From Stromatinia cepivora (lineage: Eukaryota > Ascomycota > Leotiomycetes > Helotiales > Sclerotiniaceae): DNA of 64,000 nucleotides. The stretch lies in assembly GCA_014898415.1 (NCBI GenBank), contig RCTD01000005.1, positions 2,046,001 to 2,110,000 on the forward strand, read 5' to 3'. Under the pieces are notes generated by a model. That model had not been told where the DNA came from. It worked only from the letters and a program-made list of their open reading frames with translations, and ran no database searches. The translations under genes and the position numbers were made by a program. How positions within the stretch are numbered: the first letter of the stretch is position 1; every line of letters begins with the position of its first letter. This document shows, piece after piece, positions 12,347-24,462 of this stretch.

Positions 12347-13796
12347 TCATTCCGGAGGAAACATGGTCTTGCCAGAATTAACAACCAAGGACCTCCCGAC
12401 CGACTTCATGAATGCTTTTGTGAACTCTACTAGCGTCATGTCCGTCTCTGCTCTGCCGTTAGTTGAGATAATACCATAGTTGAAGAGAATTTCTTACCCG
12501 GCTGACCCATGATTGATGCCGTGGCAGGAAGATATTCTGTCTGTTTACTGATTCGTGACCCGTATGGGATTTGTCTAACTATTCAAGTCAAAAAACAACC
12601 TCAAAGATAGACGGTTATATATCAACCTGGTACTACTATCTCAGGCGCGCCGAGAATTGGAGAAATCCACCATGGGTGCGAAGCTGGTTGGATATCATAG
12701 TCGCTAGATGGATGTTAGTGGCTGTTTGATAGGTATTGCAGTAGGTAGGTATTCTACGGTGGAGGATCGTCACGATAGTTCGCCTTGACGTCTTCACTTT
12801 GCAAAACTACCAAGGTATTGACAGTGCCAACTCGCATCACAGTCTCAAGGAACCACTTCTCATAAATTCGCATTCGTCGCATGCCTTCCTCATGTTGCTC
12901 TGCGGTGATTTGCTTCCCAATTCCCCTGGGAACATAGAATTAATAATGAGGGGGTTCAAATGAAGAAGTTAAAATGAAGCGCTACAAATGTAGCGCTACC
13001 AAATGAAGGGGTTCAAATAAAGGGCACATGGTAAACATACCATCTCCATGTCACAAATGGACTCAAGAATGGTGCCCGACCAAATTTTTTAAGATAATCA
13101 TCTCTGAAACTTGCCGTGCTGTGATAGTTTTCGTACAAGAATGTACTGGCTCCAACCTAGGTAGTGATCAGAGCAAGAATCTTTTGGCCTAACTAACATA
13201 CGTCTTTCAAGTAGTCATGTAGACTTTCACCACTAGCTGCTTGCGGGGAGGTTTTCATCCAAAGATCACCAATGTTGATTCTTTGGGCTTTGAGCCGACA
13301 CCTTTAACCCTTTCGATACCCCATGATGTTTTATGCGGATCAAGTAATCGTGAAAAGCGTGGATCATCAGAAAGCTTCTCAGTGTTTGGTCCAGTAAGAA
13401 TGATTGTCTGCAGGAAGTTTTCTAATAGAACATCATCCGACTTCAGTGATTTGTCGATGAACTCCTCAAGTCAATTCGAATCAATGGTAGGGTAGTGCCG
13501 AATATCAATGACAGTTGCAAAAGTGCGGTCCGCTATATGATCGAGCTTGAGTTTCTGAGCATGTTAGAAAGTAAATAATTTATATGGTGATGAGTGTTTA
13601 CCGAGATGATAGGCCACGCAACATATTTATTCTTTCCGAACTCGAAAAAAAGACTCGGGTCCACGACTTCTGTATGTAAAACATTCGTGCCAGACTCTTG
13701 GCTCTCATCATGACGCGGAACCATGTTGTGATGTGGAGATTGATGAAAGATATAGTCTGGGAATTCAGTTGGGGGCGAGCATTCCTTGCGGTCCAA
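12347..13796 (-). pseudogene. Decayed fungal amidase (amidase-signature family) lacking its catalytic core
   Basis: Reading from 13796, the first part resembles the N-terminal domain of large fungal amidases (LFFEFGKNKYVAWPIIS, then RTFATVIDIRHYPTID, KSDDVLLENFLQTIILTG). The C-terminal third is clear after removing introns: RINIGDLWMK, LYENYHSTASFRDDYLKKFG, FVTWRWGIGKQITAEQHEEG, YRDDPPP, ISPILGAPEIVVPVRQIPYG, SKQTEYLPATASIMGQP, VGRSLVVNSGKTMF. The middle, which should carry the Gly/Ser-rich signature with the Ser-Ser-Lys triad, is absent: the frame jumps from SWGIERVKG to RLKAQRIN. A TGA also interrupts the first part after PTIDSN. At least five splice sites still look intact, so decay may be recent. 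It probably cannot work as an amidase. The C-terminal assignment is firm; the N-terminal match is less so. Confidence 0.75.
12978..12997. repeat. Perfect hairpin inside an amidase intron
   Basis: AGCGCTACA and TGTAGCGCT, 9 bp each, are separated by AA. The hairpin lies in the roughly 110-nt intron after FVTWRW. Near-copies of GGGTTCAAATGAAG flank it on both sides. Confidence 0.7.
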
Positions 13797-14594
13797 AATT
13801 GTATAAAAAAATTCCCTGAAACTGATCTGGGCTGTTTGTAAGGGGTGTTTAAAAGAATTGGATTAGGAGCAAATGGTGATTCTCCAAGCCGAAAGATTCA
13901 AGAGTTTATGAAGAGTATTTTTCCACGATTATGGCATGATTTAAGAGAGGTATGTTAGTTAAGTGAAAAAGTGAATTTCGAAAATCCGAAAAACGTGAAA
14001 ATATTCAATTTATAATAATTCTATTGTGATATAGGTGAATATGCACGTGATATACGCTAGTTCTACTGATTGATTCATCTTCCAAGTATTTGATATCTAT
14101 TACATCTAGAATTCAATTTATCAAAAATGGATTTCTATATCTGTGAGAAGCTCAAAGAGGAGAGGGATCCACGCGGTAACATATGGATCTTGGTATGAAA
14201 ACGGAAATTTTCACGTACTTTCAAATGAGATAAATTATGAGGATGATATGTTAAAACAGGCTTAGTTGGATGGTTATGTTTGACTATAGGTTTGCATAAG
14301 ATAGTGAGGGTATCAAATGCAAGATGGTGAGAAATAGAGTCACCAATATTGAAAGACAGATGTACCCCTAGATTTTAAGCGAGTAGAATTTAGATGCTTT
14401 GTCTCGGAAAATGCTCCATGTCCATCACCTCTCCAAGTAAACGCAACCGCAGGTAGTGTCAATTCATGAGCATGAATCATTTATGTAGTATAGCTATTAA
14501 TCAATACAAATATGTAATCTTACCTCGTGAAAATGAAATCCCTCCCCCAAAACGATGAATTCTTACTAATACAATCTAATCTTTCCAAAACCGG
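13797..14594. other. Gene-free interval
   Basis: Upstream DNA of the amidase relic; AT-rich in parts. I see no ORF, RNA gene or repeat here that I can support. Confidence 0.45.
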
Positions 14595-15252
14595 TTACCT
14601 ACAACAAACATGCAGCAATCGAAACTGAGAGTCTAGAACTTCGTATATCCCATTACTACACGCCTTACAAACACCCCATCCAGGTATCACATGCCTTATC
14701 ACTACATATACTTCGTACAGACAACCCTGCCACCAGCCATCGGTGCACCACACGAAACACAAAGTAAATTTCTGTTTCTCTTGCTTTCCTCTTTACATAT
14801 TTCACATATACCCTCCAAATCAATTGTTGAGAGACAGGAATCGCAACGGTATCTTCTAACCCCTTCCACTTTGCTGTGTCTTCTCCTTGACTTTCTCTTC
14901 CCGCATAAGGAGTAAACCTCTCCTAGCTTCCTCATGTTGCACATCATAGTTGCCATAATCACCCACCTCTATATCATTCAGTGACATTTCTTTGGCATTT
15001 ATTCTGGTCTTCTTTCGATATTCACTACCACTCGACTTGGTTGTTGCCTTCCCCTTTCGTTTTCACTGTTTGGTGCTTTGTAGACTGATTGTCATCTTTT
15101 TAAACTTTCGGAGGTGAGGGGGTTTGGAATTACATACAGTTACTTCCTCGTCAATATCACTAACTATCGTAGTGATATTGGTCACTGTAATTTCACAATT
15201 TAGAGTGGTTTCGGAAGGAGTTAACTCGTTGGGCACGACTGTGATGCATATG
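14595..15252 (-). pseudogene. Broken gene for a cysteine-rich, probable zinc-ribbon protein
   Basis: I do not recognise the family. One frame reads TPSETTLNCEITVTN, DIDEEVTVCNSKPP, a TGA, then KRKGKATTKSSGSEYRKKTR and EEARRGLLLMREEKVKEK. A second frame continues RRYRCDSCLSTIDLEGICEI and LLCVSCGAPMAGGRVVCTK. A third continues HVIPGWGVCKACSNGIYEVL to a stop at 14597-14595. The CxxC pairs (YRCDSC, GICEIC, LLCVSC, GVCKAC) form an obvious series only when the frames are joined, so this was probably one gene now broken by a stop and two frame changes. Unseen introns are an alternative. Confidence 0.4.
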
Positions 15253-16069
15253 AAAATATTAGAATTCAATATGTATGTATAATGAGGTGGTAGGTAAGTA
15301 ATTTAAATAGAAAAAACTTCAATCAAGTTGTATCTAGAAAGGTAATAGGGAAAACGAGGGAATTGAGTGAAGAATGAAGTGAGGTGAGCTAAGATGTAGT
15401 ATTATGAAATGACCTTTTTTACAATAGGACGATCATCTCCCTTGACTTTCTGATAGTATAACAAGGTCCCGTAGGCCCATGGCCTGTTCTGACTATCGAT
15501 CCGAGAACCACCAACAAATTGAAACTAATCGGATCGAAAATTCACAAGTGCTTGAGCATCTGCACGAATTTGTTAGGGGGTAGTAATTGATTTCCCCATG
15601 GCAGCATCATGGGATAGATGGATTAGCTCACGGGAGTAGTGAAAAAGGTCACCGGGAATTGATATGATAGATTCTAAACTCATCGAGACGGAAGAGATTA
15701 TTTCAATAAAAGGGTAAATATAGACGAATGTGAAATATGAATGAGATGTGATTACGTTATGTGAGTATGCGATGTAACCGAGTACACGAAATTTCAAAAG
15801 AGGATTTAAAAACTGGGTATCAAGACTTTTTATTCCTATTCAATTTTTCTTTGCCCAGACAGAGACATAACGCCAGGCATGCAACGTGATGCAACGTGAT
15901 GCAACGCTGTCTATATGCATAGGGCATTTCGCTGCATTGCATCACCCAACTACTAACCACAGGACCTATTATGTCCTTATTCATATTAGATTCCCAACCA
16001 TACTCCTCGCCAGCCATAAATTCCCAATGCACAATTCTTACATGCCATTCATACATCTTCTTTTCCATC
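15253..16069. other. Gene-free interval downstream of the nucleoporin gene
   Basis: Probably the 3' UTR and terminator of the nucleoporin gene plus unassigned DNA. A small tandem repeat of GATGCAACGT lies near 15881-15905. A possible extra last exon of the nucleoporin gene cannot be excluded, because GTATGTTGTGAG at its end would make a good donor. Confidence 0.45.
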
Positions 16070-19000
16070 TCACAACATACCATCGGACTCCTGCAACCAA
16101 GCTCTCGCCAAATCCTTCGCCAATCCCAACCTCAATACCCTTAAAATATCCTCTGCCGTCATACCCGCCGTAATCCCATTCCTCCAATCCCATCCCCTCT
16201 TAATATCCCCCTTATTCAACAATCCACTCGCCGAAACCGATTTATGGAATTGTGACGCCATCATTGAACTACCCACCATAGCGAAACTTCCACTTGTACC
16301 TGAACTCGATTTGCTTAACAAATCCATGGGATTAGAACCTTTGAGACCTGAGGCGTTCTTGATGACTGTTTCGAGAAAAGCGTTGCACACGGAGTAGATG
16401 CGAGGACCGATTCCTTGGATATCTTCGATTGTGCGGAGGAGAATGTCAATTTGGGAGGTGCTGAGGAGGGAGTTGGGTTGGTTGACGAAAGGCATGGCTT
16501 CGCCTAGGAGTGCGAGGATGTAATGAACGGGGATGACTGCTTTGCGGTCTTCGTCGTAGATGCCACCACGAATGTTATCGTCGGAACTGATTATCAGTGC
16601 TAGTAAAGCATTGGCTGCTTCTGATCTTCTGGCGATTACACCCATTGGTGGCTTAGAACCTGGTGATGATGTTACTTCTTGATCTCTGAGGTTATAAAAT
16701 CTGCGAAGTGTTGCATAGCCGCTCAATGAAGTATGAACAAGCTCTGCCGCTTCGAGATCCATGCTAGACATTTCATTCAAAGCGTCTTTTGGAGAGGAAA
16801 TTAGACGCTGTAAGTGGTCATCGAGCTCAGACTCTGGAGGATAAGCTGTTGAGTAGACTAGACATAATTGGATGAGGGTATCAAGAACGTCCTTGACCTT
16901 ATCGGAATTATGAGCTAAAGCATAATACCACAAGGCTTCGCCAGGTGAAATATTGTCTCGGGCAAGTGAGTCAGCATATGACTATATGTTGTTAGCTAAT
17001 GTTATATGAAGAATTGAAAGACCATAAAAAACATACCATTGCAATGGCCTCGGCCTGGGAACTCATGTCAAGATCATTGAGTAATCGCCAAAGTTTATCG
17101 ACAATCCCAGAACTATCGAGCTTGACTGTTTTCATGATTTCCCCTACCATTTCTTCGGATCTTTTCTCCGAGTCAAGTCTACCCAATACAGCGATCGCCA
17201 GTTCCCAGCCTTCTTTTGTTACCTCGGCTTGTCCAATCACAGCAGATAAATCTGGCACCTCTTGTAATGACCTTGCATATGTAATCAGTGTAAGATCTTT
17301 GACGCCATCCTGTAATGCTGGTTTGTCAAAACTAAGAAGATCAAGGTCTCCTTGGTCAAGTTCGCCGTTTGTGAGTAGTTGTTGTGGTTCGGTGCGAGGA
17401 AGCCACCCAGCCAATGATGCAACTTCTGCTAAAGCTGAAGACACAGGTCCAGACCAAGCACGCAAGATACAGATGAGGGATTCAGTGTCGCCTTGAAACA
17501 GGCAAGCTAATCCCACCTCAACCATATCATTGCTATTGACATGAAAGTCAGTATTGCTAGCAGCGACAACCTCAAAGGCTCGTCGAAGTTTGCGAAGATC
17601 ATTTTCAGACTCGTAATTGATGGCAGAAGCGCGAAGGCTATTAATCGATCGCCCAGGAGCTAACCGCTTGTCATCTTTCTCCTCATCATTCCATACAAGC
17701 AAACCGATGGTTGCTTCACACCAATCCTGGGCGTTTTCAATGATAGGAATAGACTCTCCCATAACCAAACTGTAAAGTGTAAGTAGATTCTGGTAGATAT
17801 TCCAAGGTACCCTACTTGCAGCTCTCTTTGCAAGGGTACTATAATCTCCACCTTGACTACCTCTCATGGAAGACTTGCCAAATCGTCCCGATGCAGGGTG
17901 AGAACCCCCTTCTGCGAATTGTTTCAAATCTTCCGTGGCCTGTGATATCCTAAGTCGAAACACTTTCCAATCACTCCCATGAATATTCCAGTCTCCCTGT
18001 ATGGCAGGGCATAAAGACAGAACATTAATCGCCTCTTCCATTACTTTTTCAACGTTAGTCAAGGCTACCCCAGTAAAGCCATCCGCTCCGCCTTGAGCAT
18101 TAATATCCTCTGCATTTGACCATGCGTATCTCCAACCGGCACTTTTGAGGCAACTGACAGCACCTATAATTCTCCCACGGACGACGTTGTTAAGTACTGT
18201 GGTCCAGAATAAGTGATGCGAAGCAGGACTCGGTCTAGTGGCTTGAAGGTCCTGAAGTTGACGTGGAAATGGATCATGATTCTCTTCTAGCCAATCTAGC
18301 ATAATTTTGGGAAGAGGTTTGACCACAGTTCCAAATCCTTTTTCCACCGGTTTAGAGTGATGAATTTGCAATGCAAGATGAGCCAGGTAATTAGCCTTCG
18401 CAAACTCTGAGGCTGCTGGACCTGGGCCAATGATTAAAGCGCACTCCTTCTCATTGTAAACAGCGCTTCGTTCGCTGTACTCCTGCCAAAGCGCCGTTAA
18501 CTCGCTAGGTATAACTAACAAAGCACGTTGGAGTTTTTCCTCATCATCAGTCTTCCCCACACCCTGTTCGTAGAGTTTTGTGATTATTGCCTCCGTCTTT
18601 AATATCAAATCGTCTTCTTCGTCCACAGCCGGAATTCCCTGGCTTTGAGATAAGGTTTTCGCAATACTAGCAAGATCCGAAGCCGGTACCTTTTTTCCCT
18701 GTGATTGCGCCAAAGATACTTGGGAATCCACCAGTTCGTTTCCCTTACTCTGTCGCATCTGTCCGCCAGATGTGCTGGCAAACCGAACTGAATTGCTGTG
18801 CTGATTAAATATATTGCGGTTCATTGCCTTTGTTCCTCGATAATCGTTCATGTCGTCGTCCTCGTAGCTGCCATCTTCGCTCCCCATATCTTGGTCATCG
18901 TCGTATGAATCTGCGTAGCGATTGCGAGTTCTTGTATCAAATCTAGCATTCTCTTCATCTTCCTCTTCATCATCCTCCTCACTTCTTGATGGCGATCGTA

Positions 19001-19376
19001 AATTCCTTTGCGACTTTTGAGACTTGCTGCCAAATACTGCTCTTTGCGGTCTTGCTGCTGGTCGCGTGAAGAGGGGAGAGGAAAACTGTGGACTCTGAAG
19101 CTCAGAATGACCAAAGTCTGATTGAGAGTGGCCGAAGTCTGATTGCTGTGAATATTCCGAATATCCAAAAGCAGACTTGTTTGGCGTTGGGCTTCCCATC
19201 GTGCTTCCAAGAAATGATGATGGTGCTGGCCCAGCAGGAGTGTAAGAGCCAGCTGATGAAGGGGGAGCTCCAGCTGGCGTAGTCGATGGATTGTTTGAAG
19301 TTCCAAAACTGAATCTACTATTGGTGCTTCTGTTTGGTGTTGATGGAGGGCTTGAGGAATACTCAAAACCAGGCAT
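16070..19376 (-). CDS. NUP85: Large alpha-solenoid nucleoporin, probably Nup85 of the Y complex
   Basis: Likely scaffold nucleoporin of the nuclear pore Y (Nup84/Nup107) complex. Exons 19376-17037 and 16981-16070, joined across a 55-nt intron, give 1083 aa; the join reads EAIAMSYADSLARDNISP. The N-terminus (about 1-200) is disordered, Ser/Pro-rich with a few FG dipeptides and an acidic run (residues about 131-175). The rest is helical and repeat-like (FWTTVLNNVVRGRIIGAVSC, GDWNIHGSDWKVFRLRISQ, GEALWYYALAHNSDKVKDVL, MDLEAAELVHTSLSGYATLR). Filamentous-fungal Nup85 is of similar length, well above the 744 aa of yeast. A structural nucleoporin is likely; the exact subunit is my best reading. The last codons could instead be a splice donor. 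It shares a 353-bp promoter with gamma-tubulin. Confidence 0.65.
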
Positions 19377-19729
19377 GTTGCACTCGACCGCACGTTCCTG
19401 ACAATGGCAAAAGATTATGATTATTGTGCGGCTTGGTTGTTCAAAGGTGTAAGCTTGAGTTAATATTAAATTTGAGCTTTAATGGTGTCCTAAATGAAGT
19501 TTTTTGTATACGGTAAATATTTATTCATAAAAGTTCACCTACAAACCCCTGTCCAATCATTTTCAAAGAGCCATCGCGATAACTAGCGCGAAACCTTATT
19601 TCACGCGTCGACGATAGACAATTTGTAGAACATCAATAAGATAGATATAGTTAGGATATTTCAAAACTCTACCTAAAACTTGTATGATATTGCGCACCAT
19701 TATCATATTGTGCATTTGATGCTGCAGTA
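19377..19729. promoter_or_regulatory. Shared divergent promoter of nucleoporin and gamma-tubulin with cell-cycle boxes
   Basis: Only 353 bp separate the two start codons. The interval has ACGCGT at 19603-19608 (the MBF/MCB box) and CGCGAAA at 19587-19593 (SBF/SCB-like), 10 bp apart. In yeasts these boxes drive G1/S transcription, which suits a spindle-pole gene. Function here is inferred from the motifs. Confidence 0.55.
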
Positions 19730-21453
19730 ATGCCAAGGTAACCAATCATTTTCCCTTTTACACATTATGGCCTCTAATATAGTTTTGTTCACAGAGAAAT
19801 AATCACGGTCCAGGCCGGCCAATGCGGTAACAGCAGTCAGTAAACCCCTCATTTAGCTATACGAAATGGAAAAAATTCTAATAGAGATGCTGGACAGTTG
19901 GTAGTCAATTTTGGCAGCAGCTCTGTCAGGAACATGGCATAAGTCAAGATGGTAATCTCGAGGAATTTGCGACGGAGGGAGGGGATAGAAAGGACGTCTT
20001 TTTCTACCAGTCGGACGACACACGATATATCCCTCGTGCCATCTTGATCGATTTAGAGCCTCGTGTACGTGCTTCTTGGACTTCTAGGCTATATTCTTCG
20101 ATTTCGGGGCATTAATATGTGGTTGTCTAGGTCCTCAATGGTATTCAAACAGGTCCATACAGAAATATTTACAATCCGGAGAACTTTTTTGTTGGAAAAA
20201 ATGGTTCGGGTGCTGCAAACAATTGGGGAGATGGATATCAAACAGGCGAATCTGTGCATGAAGAAATTATGGAAATGCTTGATCGAGAGGCCGATGGTAG
20301 TGACTCGCTCGAGGTGCGTAAACGAAGACGACATACAGACAATGAAGCTAATATGAGTAGGGGTTCATGATGTTGCACTCTATAGCAGGTGGTACTGGCT
20401 CTGGATTGGGATCTTTTCTACTCGAACGACTGAACGATCGCTTTCCCAAGAAGATTATCCAAACATATTCCGTGTTTCCAGACACCACCAATTCTGGAGA
20501 TGTTGTTGTACATCCATATAATAGTTTACTCTCGATGCGAAGATTGACACAGAACGCCGATTCAGTCGTGGTGCTCGATAATGGGGCACTATCTAGAATA
20601 GCCGCAGATAGGTTACATGTCCAAGAGCCATCATTTCAACAAACTAATCAGTTGGTCGGTATACCCCCTTCCCCGAGTGAGGTGTGCTTTACTGATATAT
20701 ATAGGTTTCTACCGTAATGTCAGCTAGTACTACTACACTTAGATACCCAGGATACATGCACAATGATCTTGTTAGCATAGTCGCTTCCCTCATCCCAACT
20801 CCTCGTTGCCATTTCTTGATGACAGCCTATACACCATTCACAGGGAACAATGTTGAGCAGGCAAAGACTGTACGAAAAACTACAGTTCTAGATGTCATGC
20901 GAAGACTTCTACAGCCAAAGAACCGCATGGTCTCTACAATACCTGGTAAAAAGAGTTGTTACATTTCAATTTTGAACGTCATTCAGGGAGATGTTGATCC
21001 AACTGATGTTCACAAAAGTCTCCTTCGAATTCGTGAGCGACGACTTGCAACATTTATTCCTTGGGGTCCAGCAAGTATTCAAGTCGCATTAACAAAGAAG
21101 AGTCCGTATATACCCATGAATCACAGAGTCAGTGGACTTATGCTGGCGAATCACACAAGTATAGCAACAGTAAGTCCCTAAGAGCTGTTGATCTACCCTA
21201 AATCACTAATAGGTCATAGCTATTTAAACGTATCGTAAGACAATACGATGGGATGCGCAAGCGTAATGCCTTCATGGAAGGTTATAAGAAAACTGCACCA
21301 TTTGCTGACAATCTCAACGAATTTGATGAGGCAAGGGAAGTAGTAACAGATCTTATTTCAGAGTATGAAGCTGCAGAAGACGCAGATTATCTCAGTCCTG
21401 ATGCTGGAAATACTGCTCCAGCTGGAGAGGCAAGTGATAGAAGGCTTCCTTAA
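19730..21453 (+). CDS. mipA: Gamma-tubulin
   Basis: Core of the gamma-tubulin complex, which nucleates microtubules at the spindle pole body. Seven exons (19730-19737, 19795-19835, 19898-20064, 20131-20313, 20361-20654, 20705-21169, 21220-21453) give 463 aa, close to the usual length. The first exon codes only MP plus part of R; the joined start reads [20 protein letters not shown]. The tubulin GTP loop is [15 protein letters not shown]. Gamma-specific stretches include [60 protein letters not shown] and [19 protein letters not shown]. The tail is acidic ([17 protein letters not shown]). The 50-nt intron at 20655 uses a weak GTCGGT donor, so that border and the one at 19836 are the least certain. 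The family call is not in doubt. Confidence 0.97.
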
Positions 21454-22202
21454 TTGTCTGTAGATTTACAGCGGATGGAGAGCATTTGTTGGAGTCGAGG
21501 GTAACAATTTAGGACGGCAAGGCGAGACGCGTTTAGGAAGACGTTTGAATGCCCCACTGGCGCATAGACATTGATGATTGAGGACATTGCAATTGGCGTT
21601 TTACAAGGATGATTAATGATACCAATTATGAAGAAGTTTCTATTATTTTCTCCCGTTTTACTTTTTCCACTTTTTCCATCGGAATTTTCATCTGAGATCG
21701 AAAGTTGCTGAATTGTGTTGATGTTGGTTTCGGTTTGATCCCGGCGGGAATTTAGTCATGTCGGCGGGAATGTTACCCCACCATGAAAGATTGCTTGCAT
21801 AACCGACATCATAATTACATCACAATCCCTCGAGCCCCTCAATTTTCTCAATTGTTTGATGTTCCGGAGCAAAACATCCAATACTAACAAGGAAGAATTG
21901 AATTATGCCTTGATACAGTACCGTACCTGAGTAAGGTGGAGTCTTATTTTGTCATAGAACATGGCTTCGAAAGTTGGAAGGTATTTTTAAGCCTCCGTTT
22001 TCCCCCCATTTTCCGACCTTTTCTCTTCATACCACAAACAAATATTACACAAACACACCAATCACAATATAAAAATTCACAACAAATACTCTCACAAATA
22101 ACTATTCCACTTCAAAACCACACAGTAAGCTCTCCTTCCCAATGATCCAATCAATTCTCATCTAACAATTCTCAGAATACATATACACCGACACAAATCA
22201 AA
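21454..22202. other. Intergenic interval (terminator and promoter)
   Basis: Carries the 3' end of the gamma-tubulin gene and, from about 21930, a CT- and CA-rich leader leading to the ATG at 22203. I see no other gene. Confidence 0.5.
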
Positions 22203-22475
22203 ATGCCAGAACAACAATCCAAAGCCGACCTCATCTCTGAGCGTCAATCCAACCTTCCTCTCCCTGAACAACCCCCTGTCGCAAGCGATTGGCAATCCGC
22301 CGATGCTACCAAAGTCAATATTGGATCAGGTAGAGATGTCACTAGCCAGACCTCGACTGGCAATGCTTCCGAAGCTGGATTAGAGGGTGCTGCTACTGGA
22401 GGAAGTGGTGTTAGGGAAGCGGCTGGTGTTGATATGACCAATATTGGACGCGAAGGTGTTGAGAAGAAGAATTAA
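22203..22475 (+). CDS. Small hydrophilic, probably disordered protein
   Basis: A 90-aa intronless ORF from ATG 22203, with AAA/C-rich sequence around the start and a long CT/CA-rich leader typical of well-expressed fungal genes. Rich in Gly, Ala, Ser, Glu and Gln, with no Cys, no signal peptide and no membrane segment (MPEQQSKADLISERQS, DWQSADATKVNIGSGRD, GLEGAATGGSGVREAAG). I do not recognise a named family. Composition is like small fungal LEA/stress-type proteins, but no diagnostic repeat is present. It reads as a real gene from its start context and clean composition. Confidence 0.65.
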   Translation: MPEQQSKADLISERQSNLPLPEQPPVASDWQSADATKVNIGSGRDVTSQTSTGNASEAGLEGAATGGSGVREAAGVDMTNIGREGVEKKN

Positions 22476-23709
22476 GGGAATGCGTGGGAATGAATGGGGG
22501 AATACCCAGGATGGGATGAGTGTATTATTTTATTGGAATGATTGATGATGGATTATGATTCAAAAAAGCATGGATGGGTTAGATGGGATTTTGTTGTATT
22601 ATAAGCATCGTCTAGGAATCGGGAATGATATTGCTTCGGAGAAGCTTTCAAAACTCTAAATTGTCCCGAGTCTCATTTCTTGTGATGCATACTTTGAATA
22701 TTTAATTGTATTGGATCATTCCAGAAACTGCTTTCTTTTTCTTTTTTTTTAAAAAAAAAGTCGACCCCCTCTTCACAGGATGGGAATCTCAAAAGCTGCA
22801 ATATCTCAACTTCAAACAGGTTGGTTCGATTCCCATGAAATTTCATCGCAGAAAATCGTAATAGGTGTCAACCCTCGATGCTGAACGGAAACATTTCGAA
22901 TTCTGACAATCGCCCATGATTACCCCCATTTATCCTAGATAAGTCTTCGAAATCAGTAGTCAAGTAATGACTTCCGATCAATACGGTTACAATCTAGTTG
23001 TACAAAACTAACCACATTCTAGTTATCACCCCTGTCACCTCCATCTCTCAGCAACATAATAAATAGAGCAGAAGCGACAGCCAAACGCGAATACAGTAGA
23101 CTGCTTGGCTTGTAACGAACACCATGAGTAAGCAGCTCCAAAGCTCGATGGTTCCCTGAACCCAGGGAACTATTTCCGTGCATGGCAAACCGATCAACCG
23201 CACACATAATACCATAATTGGCTGCAGTCTCAACACATATTTCTTGATGTTCGTAAATGAACATGCATCGATCGATCCATTTCATTTAACACCATTCATC
23301 TCGATGAGTACCTTCCCAAGAAATATAAATAATTCCGAATAAATACGATACACGTGAAAAATTACCCCTCTATTTCCCACCCGCTTATGCGCTGACGTCG
23401 TCCAAAATATGCAGAAGTGCCACCACTAATTTTTAGGATTTCCACAAGTTCACATTCCTATGAGTTGATTGATTGGGGCATGCCTCACGCCAGGTTTATG
23501 TACCTTGTGAATAATGCAACCCTTTGACTTTAAGAATGATGTCATGCTGAACACCAGCCGTATATTCTAGTATAGAACAAAGGATGTCCAAGGACAAACT
23601 GATCTTAACTAAACAACTTGCCTGTTGTACTTTTATTTTACAAGTATGAAAAGATAATTGTTCGAAGCTTCAAATACCAGAATTTCATAACCATCAATTC
23701 GCGATCAAA
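22476..23709. other. Intergenic interval with small hairpins
   Basis: No gene seen. A hairpin of ATGGGAATC (22780-22788) with GATTCCCAT (22828-22836) may belong to a 3' end. ORFs on the minus strand around 23019-23285 have no recognisable features. Confidence 0.5.
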
Positions 23710-24462
23710 ATGTCGAGCATTGGTAAAAAGGTAAATAGACTCTGTACTATTTCACAAACTTAACGGAATTCCCTCCGGACTGCACGTCAATTCAACATGA
23801 TGGGAACTGCATGGTGAAATCTTTGCCTCGAACTACTACATATATGTCATGATTGCTAACATATTTCACACCAGGTCAATGACCCACACTCTATCATCAA
23901 GGAACCAGCAGGTGCAGTAGCATCAGACTCTCTCGCGGCAGAGTCTACCAGATCTGGCGGAGGCTTCGCCGAAAACCGCCATGGTGAACCGCTAGGTGTC
24001 AAGGGCTCGAACTCCACATTCGCAAATACCAACACATCAGGAGCCAAATCTCTGGATTCTGCTCCAGATGCTGAAGCACGAATGGCGAAGGAAGATTGGG
24101 AGGAAGAGAAGAAGCTTGCAGCATCTGGATCATCTGGATCATACCAGAAAGATGTCGGTGATCCTAATGTACAAAAGGATACAAGCAATGCGGAACCGGC
24201 ACCGACTTATGTTCTCAGTCAATACCAGTCTGGCGGCAAACCAAAAGGAAAGAATTTGACGGAAAATGAATTTGAGAGTAACGATGCAAAGAATGCTAGT
24301 TTTGATATGGATATTGGAGGAAAGAATGATCCGAGTCGAGTTGCAGAGCAGAAGATGCAGCGGGAAAATGCTCAATCGGCATACGACAGTGGCTATCCTA
24401 GAGATAAGGGACAGCCAGGAGGAACTCCATATGATGTTTTGAGTGGTGATACCGCAGCTTGA
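23710..24462 (+). CDS. Conserved-looking hydrophilic protein of unknown function
   Basis: Exons 23710-23730 and 23875-24462 give 202 aa. Exon 1 codes MSSIGKK and ends at a GTAAAT donor; exon 2 follows a CACCAG acceptor and begins VNDPHSIIKEPAGAVASDSL. The protein is polar and low in hydrophobic residues (GGGFAENRHGEPLGVKGSNS, EARMAKEDWEEEKKLAASG, NLTENEFESNDAKNASFDMD, GGTPYDVLSGDTAA). It has no Cys, no signal peptide and no membrane span, and is probably disordered with short helical parts. Function unknown. It follows another small disordered protein (22203-22475) on the same strand, but the two are not obviously related. Confidence 0.75.

Noticed and set aside
22780..22836. tRNA-like B box (GGTTCGATTCC)
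   Set aside because: The B-box bases form part of a simple hairpin with ATGGGAATC; no A box, D arm or acceptor stem can be folded around it.
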